A stretch of DNA of 64,000 nt from Acholeplasma laidlawii. GTDB taxonomy: Bacteria; Bacillota_I; Bacilli_A; Acholeplasmatales; Acholeplasmataceae. Positions 9,277 through 17,633 of the stretch are shown here, piece by piece. The DNA is taken from NCBI RefSeq assembly GCF_015709225.1, contig NZ_JADNRS010000029.1, forward strand, positions 178,398 through 242,397, written 5' to 3'. Every line of letters starts with the position of its first letter. The stretch's first letter is position 1. A program made the translations under genes and the position numbers. The notes beneath the pieces are model-generated. The model worked only from the letters and a program-made list of their open reading frames with translations. It made no database searches and was not told the DNA's origin.

Positions 9277-11347
9277 AAATAAACAAAAAGATGTGTATCA
9301 AGAAGTTTTTACAATACCTCAGATACCTAAAATAGATGGTATTCGTAAACAACATAAATATGTTAAGGAAAGATTTATCTCACCGCTTTTTGGTAGTGAC
9401 GTTAAAGATGAAATTCATGTACCGTTCGTTGTTAGAGTCATTGGTGATAAAGTAAAGAAATATGACGCCTTTAGAACTGTACCTAAAATGGATGATCAAG
9501 TCAATATTCAAAAAACCGGTAATAAGTACTATGAATTCAAAGATGGTATTATTTCTAAAGAAACAAGAAAACAAATTTTTGGTATAGATTCTTATAAAAA
9601 TAAAAATCAAGAGGCACCTGTAAAGGAAGATCAAGCCTTTGAACCTAAAGTTGAAGAAGAGATACTACCAATTAAAATGAATCACGTGGAAACAACAGAA
9701 AATACACTACCACCTTGGATGCGTGGTAAACATATTGAGACAACACCGGAAATTGGTGGTCTTGATGTGGATACATTTAAACGTCCAAGTAAAGAGATTC
9801 AAATCAAAGCTAATTTTGGTGAAGAAATTAGCGAGGATTACCCAGAGCAAACAACGCCTAAATATATTGAACCTAAGAAAACGGAAGTTAGACAAGCATT
9901 TAAAGCACACACACCGACAAGTAATTATCAACTACCGCCATTAACACTGCTTAAAAAAGTAGAAAGAAGTGCAGATGACAAACCTGAATGGTTAGTGGAA
10001 CAAGTTGAACGTATTAATCAAACCTTAATTGATCACGCTGTTGAAGGTGAAGTAGCTCAATCTAAAAAAGGACCGACAGTTACAAGACACGAGATTTCTC
10101 TAGAACCAGGTGTTCCTGTAAAACGTATTACGAGTCTTCAGGACAACTTGATGATGAATTTAGCTGCTAAAACGCTACGTATTGAAGCACCAATTCCAGG
10201 TAAACCATTTGTTGGTATTGAAGTTCCAAATAAGATTGCTGATATTGTATCATTTGGTAATGTTGTAGATACAGATGAATTTTTAGAAGATCATAAACAT
10301 CCACTTAAAGTAGCTTTAGGGGAGGATATCGATGGTACAAACATTTATGTAGATATCGCTAAAATGCCACACGGTTTAATTGCTGGTGGTACTGGATCTG
10401 GTAAGTCTGTTTGTGTGAACTCTATATTAATTTCTTTATTATTAAAGAACAGACCAGAAGACTTAAAACTAATTTTAATTGACCCTAAAATGGTAGAACT
10501 TACACCATATAACGATCTACCTCATTTAATCACGCCTGTTATTACAGATCCCAAAATGGCTGCAACAGCACTAAACTGGGTCGTTGATGAAATGGAAGAT
10601 CGCTATAAGAAATTTGCAGGTACAAGATCAAGAGATATTGGTAGTTTTAATGAGAATGTTAAAAAGGGATTTATTGATGAACAAAAAATGCCTTTGATTT
10701 TAATCGTCATTGATGAGTTAGCGGACCTTATGATGGTTGCTGCACATGATGTTGAAAATGCCATTCAACGTATCACTCAAAAAGCACGTGCAGCAGGTAT
10801 TCACTTACTTGTAGCAACTCAAAGACCAACGGTCGATGTCATTAGAGGTACTATAAAGTCAAATATTCCTACACGTATTGCATTTAGAGTAGCAAGTTTT
10901 ACAGACTCTACAACCATTTTAGATGGTGCAGGTGCTGAGCAATTACTTGGTAGAGGGGATATGCTTTTAAAAGAGGCGGAAAGACCTGTAAGATTACAAG
11001 GTGCTTATATTTCAAATAACGAAATTGATGCTGTCATTGATTTTATTAGACAACAAACAACACCACAATATATCTTAAAACATGAAGATTTAAGACATAT
11101 TGTGCAAGCAAAAGATACCATTGATGATGAACTATTCGCACAAGTTGCAGAATATGTAGTAAGTGAAAATAGTTGTTCTATCAATGGCATTCAAAAAGAA
11201 TATAATATTGGTTTTAACCGTGCTCAAAAAATAGCTACCTTATTAGAACAATATGGTATTGTTTCACCTGCACAAGGAACCAAAGCGCGTGAAGTCTTAA
11301 TTGATATGTTAAGCTTACGAGAAATTTTAGAAAAGTTGGGATTATAA
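9266..11347 (+). CDS. sftA: Soluble FtsK/SpoIIIE-family DNA translocase (SftA-like)
   Basis: 693 residues. Pumps DNA during chromosome segregation. The C-terminal motor has Walker A GGTGSGKS at about 373-380, Walker B LILIVIDELADL, and the motif QRPTVDVIRGTIKSNIPTRI, followed by a winged-helix gamma domain (about 625-690) that would read orienting sequences. The N-terminal 230 residues are charged and contain no membrane segment, unlike FtsK/SpoIIIE; Bacillus SftA is the soluble relative. The start is TTG (9266) with AGGGGGAAGA upstream. It overlaps the preceding membrane protein gene and, by one base, rbgA. Confidence 0.9.
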   Translation: MKRKNKQKDVYQEVFTIPQIPKIDGIRKQHKYVKERFISPLFGSDVKDEIHVPFVVRVIGDKVKKYDAFRTVPKMDDQVNIQKTGNKYYEFKDGIISKETRKQIFGIDSYKNKNQEAPVKEDQAFEPKVEEEILPIKMNHVETTENTLPPWMRGKHIETTPEIGGLDVDTFKRPSKEIQIKANFGEEISEDYPEQTTPKYIEPKKTEVRQAFKAHTPTSNYQLPPLTLLKKVERSADDKPEWLVEQVERINQTLIDHAVEGEVAQSKKGPTVTRHEISLEPGVPVKRITSLQDNLMMNLAAKTLRIEAPIPGKPFVGIEVPNKIADIVSFGNVVDTDEFLEDHKHPLKVALGEDIDGTNIYVDIAKMPHGLIAGGTGSGKSVCVNSILISLLLKNRPEDLKLILIDPKMVELTPYNDLPHLITPVITDPKMAATALNWVVDEMEDRYKKFAGTRSRDIGSFNENVKKGFIDEQKMPLILIVIDELADLMMVAAHDVENAIQRITQKARAAGIHLLVATQRPTVDVIRGTIKSNIPTRIAFRVASFTDSTTILDGAGAEQLLGRGDMLLKEAERPVRLQGAYISNNEIDAVIDFIRQQTTPQYILKHEDLRHIVQAKDTIDDELFAQVAEYVVSENSCSINGIQKEYNIGFNRAQKIATLLEQYGIVSPAQGTKAREVLIDMLSLREILEKLGL

Positions 11348-12207
11348 TGAAACAAGTTCAATGGTTTCCAGGACATATGTTCAAGTCCTTGAGAGAAATC
11401 AAGGAAAAAATTAAACTCATGGATATGGTATTTTTGCTCGTAGATGCAAGATTACCATTTAGTAGTATGAATCCAGAGATTCTTAAAATTGTTGGTGACA
11501 AACCAACACTTTTATTGTTCAACAAAATCGATTTAGCTGATAGAAAAACTGTAGATAAATGGGTAGAATTTTATGAAGCCCAAGGTTTTTATACCTTACT
11601 CATTAATAGTAATGATGGCTTCAATGTAAATAAAATTTATAGTAGAAGTAAAGAAATCTTAGAAGAAAAGATTTTAAGATCTAAAAATAAAGGTATGAAG
11701 TTTGACCGTGTACGTGGAATGATTTTAGGTATACCAAATGTTGGTAAATCTACCTTGATCAATAAGTTAGTATCTAAAAAGGCAACAAACGTTGGAAATA
11801 AACCAGGTGTGACTAAATCCCAACAATGGATTAAAATCAACCCACACTTCGAACTCCTTGATACACCAGGTGTATTATGGCCAAAATTTGAAGATGAAAC
11901 TGTAGGGTTTGCACTTGCAATAACTGGTGCGATTAAAGATGATACACTGCCAATGAACCAAGTAGTAATCTATGCAATTAACTACTTAAAAGAATATTAT
12001 CCAATACGTTTAAAAGAACGCTATGGTATTGAAAATGTCCAGGATTTAAATGAAGTTGAAATACTTGATCATATTGGTAAAGTAAGAGGCGCTATTGTTA
12101 AAGGTGGCGAAACTGATTATGAAAGAGTATACACTATATTATTAACGGATATAAGAAATAGAAATTTAGGAGCACTGAGCTTTGACCATAGACAATCTAG
12201 CATTTGA
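11347..12207 (+). CDS. rbgA: Ribosome biogenesis GTPase RbgA (YlqF)
   Basis: A 286-residue circularly permuted GTPase needed for late 50S subunit assembly. The G4 motif (NKID) comes first, near residue 60, and the P-loop GIPNVGKSTLINKL lies near 130, followed by the DTPG motif (LLDTPGVLWP). This order is diagnostic for YlqF/YawG GTPases. The N-terminal QWFPGHM is also typical. The start overlaps the translocase stop (TAATG). It ends in TGA inside the 5' end of rnhB. Confidence 0.95.
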   Translation: MKQVQWFPGHMFKSLREIKEKIKLMDMVFLLVDARLPFSSMNPEILKIVGDKPTLLLFNKIDLADRKTVDKWVEFYEAQGFYTLLINSNDGFNVNKIYSRSKEILEEKILRSKNKGMKFDRVRGMILGIPNVGKSTLINKLVSKKATNVGNKPGVTKSQQWIKINPHFELLDTPGVLWPKFEDETVGFALAITGAIKDDTLPMNQVVIYAINYLKEYYPIRLKERYGIENVQDLNEVEILDHIGKVRGAIVKGGETDYERVYTILLTDIRNRNLGALSFDHRQSSI

Positions 12208-12790
12208 AAAAGAACTTTATGATAAAGGCTACACCTATATTTGTGGTGTGGATGAAGCAGGACGTGGTCCACTAGCTGGTCCAGTTGTTGCTGCAGCTGT
12301 TATTTTTGAAAAGGGCTTTTATCATAAAGATATTAATGATTCTAAAACTTTATCAGCTAAAAAGCGTGAAACTTTATATGAACTAATTACAACACATGCA
12401 CTTGCAATTGGTGTAAGCATTGTAAGTCATGAAGTGATTGATAAGATAAATATATTAGAAGCAGCAAGGCATGCCATGGAAGATGCTGTGTCAAAACTAA
12501 GTATTAAACCAGAATATGCATTAACTGATCATATGGATATAAAGGATACACCCTATACTTCAATTAAACATGGCGATCAATTATCTTTGTCGATTGCTGC
12601 GGCAAGTATTATTGCTAAGGTAACCAGAGATAAATTGATGGTGGATTATGATAGAGTATACCCACAATATGGATTTAAAGACCATAAAGGTTATGGTACA
12701 AAAAAACATTTAGAGGCACTAAATTTATACGGTGTATCACCAATTCACCGTAAAACTTTTGCGCCCGTGGCTAAGTTATTAAAACAATAA
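12182..12790 (+). CDS. rnhB: Ribonuclease HII
   Basis: A 202-residue RNase that removes ribonucleotides from DNA and RNA primers. The signature CGVDEAGRGPLAGPVVAAAV lies at about residues 19-38 with the catalytic Asp-Glu pair, and a further acidic residue sits in LTDHMD. The start is TTG at 12182, preceded by AGGAG (12168-12172) at 9 nt; the next in-frame ATG is far inside the fold. It overlaps rbgA by 26 bp, the same neighbour as in Bacillus. Confidence 0.95.
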   Translation: MTIDNLAFEKELYDKGYTYICGVDEAGRGPLAGPVVAAAVIFEKGFYHKDINDSKTLSAKKRETLYELITTHALAIGVSIVSHEVIDKINILEAARHAMEDAVSKLSIKPEYALTDHMDIKDTPYTSIKHGDQLSLSIAAASIIAKVTRDKLMVDYDRVYPQYGFKDHKGYGTKKHLEALNLYGVSPIHRKTFAPVAKLLKQ

Positions 12791-12817
12791 TCATGTGAAA
12801 TCATGGTTTTGTTTTTC
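12789..12817 (+). terminator. Weak terminator after rnhB
   Basis: AATCATG (12789-12795) pairs with CATGGTT (12802-12808), followed by TTGTTTTTC. The stem is short and has one G-U pair. Confidence 0.4.
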
Positions 12818-12894
12818 TATTTGGACTAAAAAATGTTAAAAAACCCTTCTATATAATATATTTATATAGAATAAAATATAAGAAAATCGAATAC

Positions 12895-12922
12895 TTGACA
12901 TCAAGAATTTTAATTATATAAT
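12895..12922 (+). promoter_or_regulatory. Consensus promoter of topA
   Basis: TTGACA (12895-12900) and TATAAT (12917-12922) both match the consensus perfectly, 16 bp apart. The expected start near 12929 is downstream of a possible TTG start at 12922, which fixes the topA start at the ATG at 12958. Confidence 0.85.
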
Positions 12923-12957
12923 TGATAAGGTATAAAACTAAAGAATTGAGGCAATCT

Positions 12958-14745
12958 ATGTCAGACAAAGTAATTATTGTAGAATCACCTGCAAAATCAA
13001 AAACTATCTCAAGTTATTTCAACAATGAAGTAACTGTTTTATCATCGGTAGGTCACATTAGAGACCTGGCAACCTCTGGTAAGGGTGGTTTAGGTGTAGA
13101 TGTAGATAACAATTTTGAACCTACCTATAAAATTATTAGTGGAAAAGGTAAATTAATAACGGACTTAAAGAAAAAAACAAAAGGTAAAGAAGTTTTAATC
13201 GCAACCGACCCGGACCGCGAAGGAGAAGCTATAGCTTGGCATATTGCTGATGAGTTAGGGCTAGATTTAAATGAACATAACCGTATTGTTTTTAAAGAAA
13301 TCACAAAACCTGCAGTTATGGAAGCAATCAATCATAAACGTCAAATTGATTTAGGATTAGTGAACTCTCAAGAAAGTAGACGTATTTTAGACAGAATCAT
13401 TGGTTTTAAACTTTCTGCATTTTTAAGAGATAAAATTAAATCCAGATCAGCTGGTCGTGTTCAAAGTGTGGCTTTAAAACTCATTGTTGATTTGGAACGT
13501 GAAATTGAAAAGTTTGTGCCTGAAACATATTTCACCATGCATGCACATTTTAATGACCATGTGGCAGATTATGTTATTCCAAAAGATACACGTATTGGAT
13601 TAGAAGAAGCTACTAAAATTGTTGAAACATCAACAAATCCATTTATAGTAAGTGATATAACTCAAAAAGAAACAAAAAGAAATGCCAAACCACCTTATAT
13701 GACATCCACCTTACTTCAAGATGGCGTGAACAGTCTTTATATGAGTTCTAGCCGCGTGATGTCAGTTGCATCTGAACTTTACCAAGGTATTGAAATCAAT
13801 GGCCAAATTATCGGTTTAATCACTTATATGAGAACAGACTCTAATCGATTATCTAAAGAGTTTGTAAATCCTGCCAAAGAATTCATCGAAACGAACTATG
13901 GTAAAGAATATGTTGGTTTTTATAAGACAAATAATAAAGACTCTAGTCAGGATGCCCACGAAGCAATCAGACCTACAGATATTCATTTAACACCAGAATC
14001 AGTTGAACAATACTTATCAAAAGATCAATTTAAACTCTACAAGAGGATTTATGAACGTGCTGTGGGTTCACTTATGGCACCAGCAGTATTTAACAATACT
14101 AAAATTACGCTAGATTCAAATGGCAATATTTATACAATGGATGGAAGTATTCAAGTATTTGATGGTCATTTAAAAGTAACAGGTGACAAATCAAAAGATA
14201 AATTCTTACCTGAATATAAAATTGGTGATAAACTAAATGCTGATTTAGTTGAAAAGATTGAAAAACAAACCCAACCACCTGCTCGTTTTAATGAAGCATC
14301 ACTTATTAAAGCGCTAGAAGCAAATGGTATTGGTAGACCATCTACATACGCAAGCATTATTAAAACAATTAAAGCAAGAGATTATGTCGTTGTAGATGAA
14401 AAGCGTTTCATGCCAACCGATCAAGGAAAACTTACAGTAGATACACTGAATCAATACTTCAATAAAATCATGAAAATCGATTACACATCGAACATGGAAT
14501 CTGAACTGGATTTAATTGCTGATGGCAAAGTTGATCATATTCAATTATTGAAAGAATTTTACAATAAATTTATGCCAATTTTAGAAACTGCTCAACAAAA
14601 TATGGAAAAAATAAAACCGGTAGTGACTGATAAAATATGTCCACTGTGCGGTGGAAACCTTGTTATTAGAAAATCTAGATACGGTGAATTCTATGGTTGC
14701 AGCAATTTTCCAAAGTGTAAACACATTGAACAAATGTCGGAATAA
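12958..14745 (+). CDS. topA: DNA topoisomerase I
   Basis: A 595-residue type IA topoisomerase that relaxes negative supercoils. The Toprim domain opens with VIIVESPAKSKTI and carries ATDPDREGEAIAWH. The active-site tyrosine is in GLITYMRTDSNR (about residue 290). The C-terminus has a single four-Cys zinc ribbon (CPLCGG...YGCSNFPKCKH), fewer than in many bacteria. The ATG is preceded by GAGG at 6 nt and lies just downstream of a consensus promoter. Confidence 0.95.
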   Translation: MSDKVIIVESPAKSKTISSYFNNEVTVLSSVGHIRDLATSGKGGLGVDVDNNFEPTYKIISGKGKLITDLKKKTKGKEVLIATDPDREGEAIAWHIADELGLDLNEHNRIVFKEITKPAVMEAINHKRQIDLGLVNSQESRRILDRIIGFKLSAFLRDKIKSRSAGRVQSVALKLIVDLEREIEKFVPETYFTMHAHFNDHVADYVIPKDTRIGLEEATKIVETSTNPFIVSDITQKETKRNAKPPYMTSTLLQDGVNSLYMSSSRVMSVASELYQGIEINGQIIGLITYMRTDSNRLSKEFVNPAKEFIETNYGKEYVGFYKTNNKDSSQDAHEAIRPTDIHLTPESVEQYLSKDQFKLYKRIYERAVGSLMAPAVFNNTKITLDSNGNIYTMDGSIQVFDGHLKVTGDKSKDKFLPEYKIGDKLNADLVEKIEKQTQPPARFNEASLIKALEANGIGRPSTYASIIKTIKARDYVVVDEKRFMPTDQGKLTVDTLNQYFNKIMKIDYTSNMESELDLIADGKVDHIQLLKEFYNKFMPILETAQQNMEKIKPVVTDKICPLCGGNLVIRKSRYGEFYGCSNFPKCKHIEQMSE

Positions 14746-14778
14746 ATGTGTTATTAAATACATAAATACGCATTAAAC

Positions 14779-14807
14779 TTTACATAGAAAAAAAATAAGA
14801 ATATAAT
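14779..14807 (+). promoter_or_regulatory. Promoter of candidate small RNA
   Basis: TTTACA (14779-14784) and TATAAT (14802-14807) are exactly 17 bp apart. No open reading frame with a ribosome-binding site follows; a compact structured segment ending at a terminator does. Confidence 0.75.
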
Positions 14808-14813
14808 GAAAAT

Positions 14814-14915
14814 GCATCCAAACTATTGGGTGCTACTTATCCCCTATTAGTGTACTTAGTACACAAATCCCCTTTAATGATCCCCTGGCCTTTAGTCAGG
14901 GGATCGCTTTTTTTA
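14814..14915 (+). ncRNA. Candidate ~100-nt small regulatory RNA with unpaired UCCCC motifs
   Basis: A strong promoter and a strong terminator bracket a short gene-free transcript with three stem-loops: GCATCC/GGGTGC (14814-14819/14828-14833), GTGTAC/GTACAC (14850-14855/14859-14864), and the terminator stem GATCCCCTG/CAGGGGATC (14879-14887/14897-14905) followed by GCTTTTTTT. The linkers carry ATCCCCT twice, at 14839-14845 and 14867-14873, and a third copy lies in the terminator stem. Unpaired UCCCC is complementary to purine-rich ribosome-binding sites; C-rich motifs of this kind are known in small RNAs of Staphylococcus. It does not resemble SRP RNA, 6S RNA, tmRNA or RNase P RNA. It sits in the 390-bp gap between topA and an ABC operon. 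Confidence 0.65.
14879..14915 (+). terminator. Intrinsic terminator of the candidate small RNA
   Basis: A 9-bp perfect GC-rich stem, GATCCCCTG (14879-14887) with CAGGGGATC (14897-14905), then GC and a run of seven T. Confidence 0.9.
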
Positions 14916-14988
14916 TTTTTACTATCTTTCTACAGTTGAGACTTATTATGCTCACTAAAAACTATTTTCATTAAAAAAGATTATCTTA

Positions 14989-15020
14989 AAAAGTCTATCG
15001 CTATCGGTAGACTTTTATCT
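14989..15020. terminator. Orphan terminator-like hairpin
   Basis: AAAAGTCTATCG (14989-15000) pairs with CGGTAGACTTTT (15005-15016) around CTAT, with one G-U pair, and is flanked by A and T runs, so it could act on either strand. No gene is seen between it and the small-RNA terminator 74 bp upstream. The remaining bases up to 15135 hold only a possible extended -10, TGCTAAAAT (15082-15090), for the ABC genes. Confidence 0.5.
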
Positions 15021-15135
15021 TGTTAAGTTATGATTCATGTGTAAAACATACATACACTTACCTGAATTTTTATGTGTTCTATGCTAAAATAAACATAGTA
15101 TACATTTCATAAAAATAGTATAAGGAGGATGAAGT

Positions 15136-15840
15136 ATGTTAGAAGCAATCTATCTAACGAAAGCATATGATAACTTACTTGTTTTAGATGGTGCATCATT
15201 CAAAGTTGAAAAAAATCAAATTGTTGGTTTACTAGGGCCAAATGGTAGTGGTAAAACAACAATTATTAAACTCATCAATGATCTCATTAAACCCACGAGT
15301 GGTCATATCATATTTAAGGGACATAAATTAAAAATAGAAGATAAATCAAATATTGCGTATTTACCAGAGCGTAGTGCGCTTAATATGAGTCAAACTGTTT
15401 TAGATGTTATAAAGATGTATAAAGACTTCTTTAGTGATTTTAATCAAGAACATGCCAAGCACATATTAAAATTGTTTGAAGTACCTGTAACTAAAAGATT
15501 ATCTCAATTATCAAAAGGTCAACGAGGTAAGGTACAACTTGCACTTACACTCGGTAGAAAAGTAGATTTATATATACTAGATGAACCGCTAGACGGTATG
15601 GATCCAGCATCCAGAGACTTAATCATGAAGATTGTCTTAAAATATAAAAAAGAAGATTCCACGGTTTTAATCTCTACACACCAAATTACTGATATAGAAT
15701 CTTATTTAGATTACGTTATTTTATTGAAAAACGGAAAAATAATTGAGGCAGATATTGCAAAAAATTTAGAATCCAAACACAATCTGAGTTTATCAGCTTA
15801 CTTTAAGGAGGTCTACAAATATGATGAAGAAATTATTTAA
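15136..15840 (+). CDS. ABC transporter ATP-binding protein
   Basis: A 234-residue ATPase subunit with Walker A GLLGPNGSGKTT (about 31-42), signature LSKGQRGKVQLA, and Walker B LYILDEPLDGMDP, then a switch His (STHQ). The GQRGK signature resembles the YtrB/bacitracin-type exporters, but no GntR regulator gene lies upstream. It is preceded by AAGGAGG and overlaps the permease gene by 20 bp. Substrate unknown; with only one fused-type permease it is probably an exporter. Confidence 0.9.
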   Translation: MLEAIYLTKAYDNLLVLDGASFKVEKNQIVGLLGPNGSGKTTIIKLINDLIKPTSGHIIFKGHKLKIEDKSNIAYLPERSALNMSQTVLDVIKMYKDFFSDFNQEHAKHILKLFEVPVTKRLSQLSKGQRGKVQLALTLGRKVDLYILDEPLDGMDPASRDLIMKIVLKYKKEDSTVLISTHQITDIESYLDYVILLKNGKIIEADIAKNLESKHNLSLSAYFKEVYKYDEEII

Positions 15841-16591
15841 GTGGGACCTTATACATTATTTTAATCAGCTTAAATGGGTGTTTTTAGGTACTTTATTTGT
15901 CACAGCTTTAGCAGCTATATTTAAAACCTTTAGTGATACAAATATCATTTGGGGATCGTTATATAATACAGCATTTATTATGAGTATCGCAGGTATCATC
16001 ATTGGTTTAGTGTATAGTTTCTTTGCTATATTTCAAAGATACTACAATACTATTTTAAAAGATGAAGCATACTTTACGCATACATTACCCATTTCAAAGG
16101 GTAAGATATTACTTTCTAAAGTACTATCAGGTTTTTCATTATTTTTAATTGCAATATTGGTTGCAGCAGCACTACTTATTTGGATTGATGTGATCAATCT
16201 AAAAGAATTATTTAGTCTACAGAGTATTGATCAAGGTCTGTTTTGGATGACAATACTAAGTATTTCATCGATGGTAATTATGTTCTTTGTTTTCATTGTA
16301 GTTATTTATGCAGCATTAACCTTTGGATTTAGTTATAATAAACGCGAATGGTTATATGTATTTGTTTATTTCATTTTATATTATATGGCAAATCAATTCT
16401 TAAGTTTAATTAATTTTGGAATTAATCTTTTAATCAATCCAAATTTACTTAATGTAGAAAATACAGAAGTATTTTCTGCATTAAGTGGTATATTGATTAT
16501 TCAATTAATATGTTCAATTGGATTAGGTGTCCTAAACTTCTATATTGCAAGAATACTGATGATTAAAAAACTTAACTTAAAAAATGGTTAG
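15821..16591 (+). CDS. ABC-2 type permease
   Basis: 256 residues with about six hydrophobic segments (from residue 20 to the C-terminus), the membrane partner of the preceding ATPase. The central part around residues 60-90 reads YYNTILKDEAYFTHTLPIS, a soluble loop found in many exporter permeases of Firmicutes. Two ATGs lie in tandem after AAGGAGG; the first is given. A terminator follows. Confidence 0.8.
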   Translation: MMKKLFKWDLIHYFNQLKWVFLGTLFVTALAAIFKTFSDTNIIWGSLYNTAFIMSIAGIIIGLVYSFFAIFQRYYNTILKDEAYFTHTLPISKGKILLSKVLSGFSLFLIAILVAAALLIWIDVINLKELFSLQSIDQGLFWMTILSISSMVIMFFVFIVVIYAALTFGFSYNKREWLYVFVYFILYYMANQFLSLINFGINLLINPNLLNVENTEVFSALSGILIIQLICSIGLGVLNFYIARILMIKKLNLKNG

Positions 16592-16651
16592 TATTTAAAA
16601 ACTTCATCTAAAAACCAATTGATGCAATTAAAAATAAATAGGATATTTAGT

Positions 16652-16687
16652 AAAAGGTAATAATATGTTTTTATTACCTTTTTTTCT
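16652..16687 (+). terminator. Terminator after the ABC pair
   Basis: An 11-bp perfect stem, AAAAGGTAATA (16652-16662) with TATTACCTTTT (16672-16682), followed by a T run. Confidence 0.85.
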
Positions 16688-16705
16688 TTTCGGTTATAAC
16701 ATCCT

Positions 16706-16735
16706 TTGACTTGAAGCTTGTATAAAATTTATAAT
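16706..16735 (+). promoter_or_regulatory. Promoter of the U32 pair
   Basis: TTGACT (16706-16711) and TATAAT (16730-16735) are 18 bp apart, 28 bp before the ATG. Confidence 0.65.
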
Positions 16736-16763
16736 GTATTTATAGAATGAAGAGGCAAAAAAT

Positions 16764-17633
16764 ATGAAGATACTTACAAATTTACATGATAAGAATAAAT
16801 TAAATGATTTATTAAACGTAGCTGATGGAATTGTTTTGGGTGATGCTAAATATGCTAAAACACTTACAAGTGACTTTGGTAAGGATACTATAAACCTTAT
16901 TGAAAAGATATTTGAAGCAAAAAAAGAAGTTTTTATTTTATTAAACAGAGTATTTACGGATAAAGAACTAGATTCTGTAAAAACGTATATCCAAGGTTTA
17001 CCAGTTGATAAAATTACAGGGTTTATTGGTGCAGACTTAGGTTTAATTGAAACTTTTAAAAATTTAAACATAGAACATAAATTTATCTATAATCCTGAAA
17101 CCTTACTGACGAATGATGAGGATTTTAATGATTTATCATCTGAAGGTATCATGGGGACATTTGTTTCTAAAGAAATCACTTTAGAAGATATTTTAGAAAT
17201 TGCTCAATTAAAAAAATACAAGATGTTTTATTTTGGACATGGTCACATGTCCATGTTTTACTCAAAAAGACCGATGCTAAAAACATTTAATGATCATAGA
17301 GGTTTTGATAATTACTTGCATGATGATAAAAGACTAACACTTACAGAAGAGCGTAGACTTAACGAAGCATACCCTCTATTAGAAGATAATGCAGGTACAC
17401 ACGTATTTCGTGGTACGGTCTTTAATAGTTTCAAAGTGATTGAATCATTAAAGAAGGTTATTGATTATTTTGTTATAGATACTTTATTTATGGATGATGA
17501 TTATGCAATTAAATTAATCCCAATGTACAAAAACAACGAGATTGACTTACAACTTATCACGGATTATAAACAAACACTACATGATGGATTCTTATTTGAT
17601 GAGTCTACAATTAAGGGAGAGAAAAATGACTGA
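16764..17633 (+). CDS. U32-family protein, TrhP1 (YrrN)-like
   Basis: 289 residues, resembling the shorter of the paired U32 proteins found in Firmicutes (YrrN/YrrO). Features include an N-terminal barrel-like region with DGIVLGD and a later GHGHMSMFYSKRP segment in place of the full cysteine signature. Family knowledge: TrhP proteins hydroxylate U34 of certain tRNAs. Assignment rests on pairing with the full-length U32 gene, which overlaps it by 8 bp. Ends in TGA. Confidence 0.75.
   Translation: MKILTNLHDKNKLNDLLNVADGIVLGDAKYAKTLTSDFGKDTINLIEKIFEAKKEVFILLNRVFTDKELDSVKTYIQGLPVDKITGFIGADLGLIETFKNLNIEHKFIYNPETLLTNDEDFNDLSSEGIMGTFVSKEITLEDILEIAQLKKYKMFYFGHGHMSMFYSKRPMLKTFNDHRGFDNYLHDDKRLTLTEERRLNEAYPLLEDNAGTHVFRGTVFNSFKVIESLKKVIDYFVIDTLFMDDDYAIKLIPMYKNNEIDLQLITDYKQTLHDGFLFDESTIKGEKND

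Noticed and set aside
12922..12957. Longer topA start at TTG 12922
   Set aside because: It overlaps the -10 of a consensus promoter, so it would not be on the transcript. The ATG at 12958 has GAGG at the right spacing and begins the conserved sequence.
16694..17071. 125-codon reading frame on the minus strand
   Set aside because: Antisense to the first U32 gene and its promoter; no start signals.
17542..17625. Longer start for the second U32 gene
   Set aside because: The extension lies inside the upstream gene in another frame and lacks a ribosome-binding site. The ATG at 17626 has AAGGGAG and starts the family consensus.
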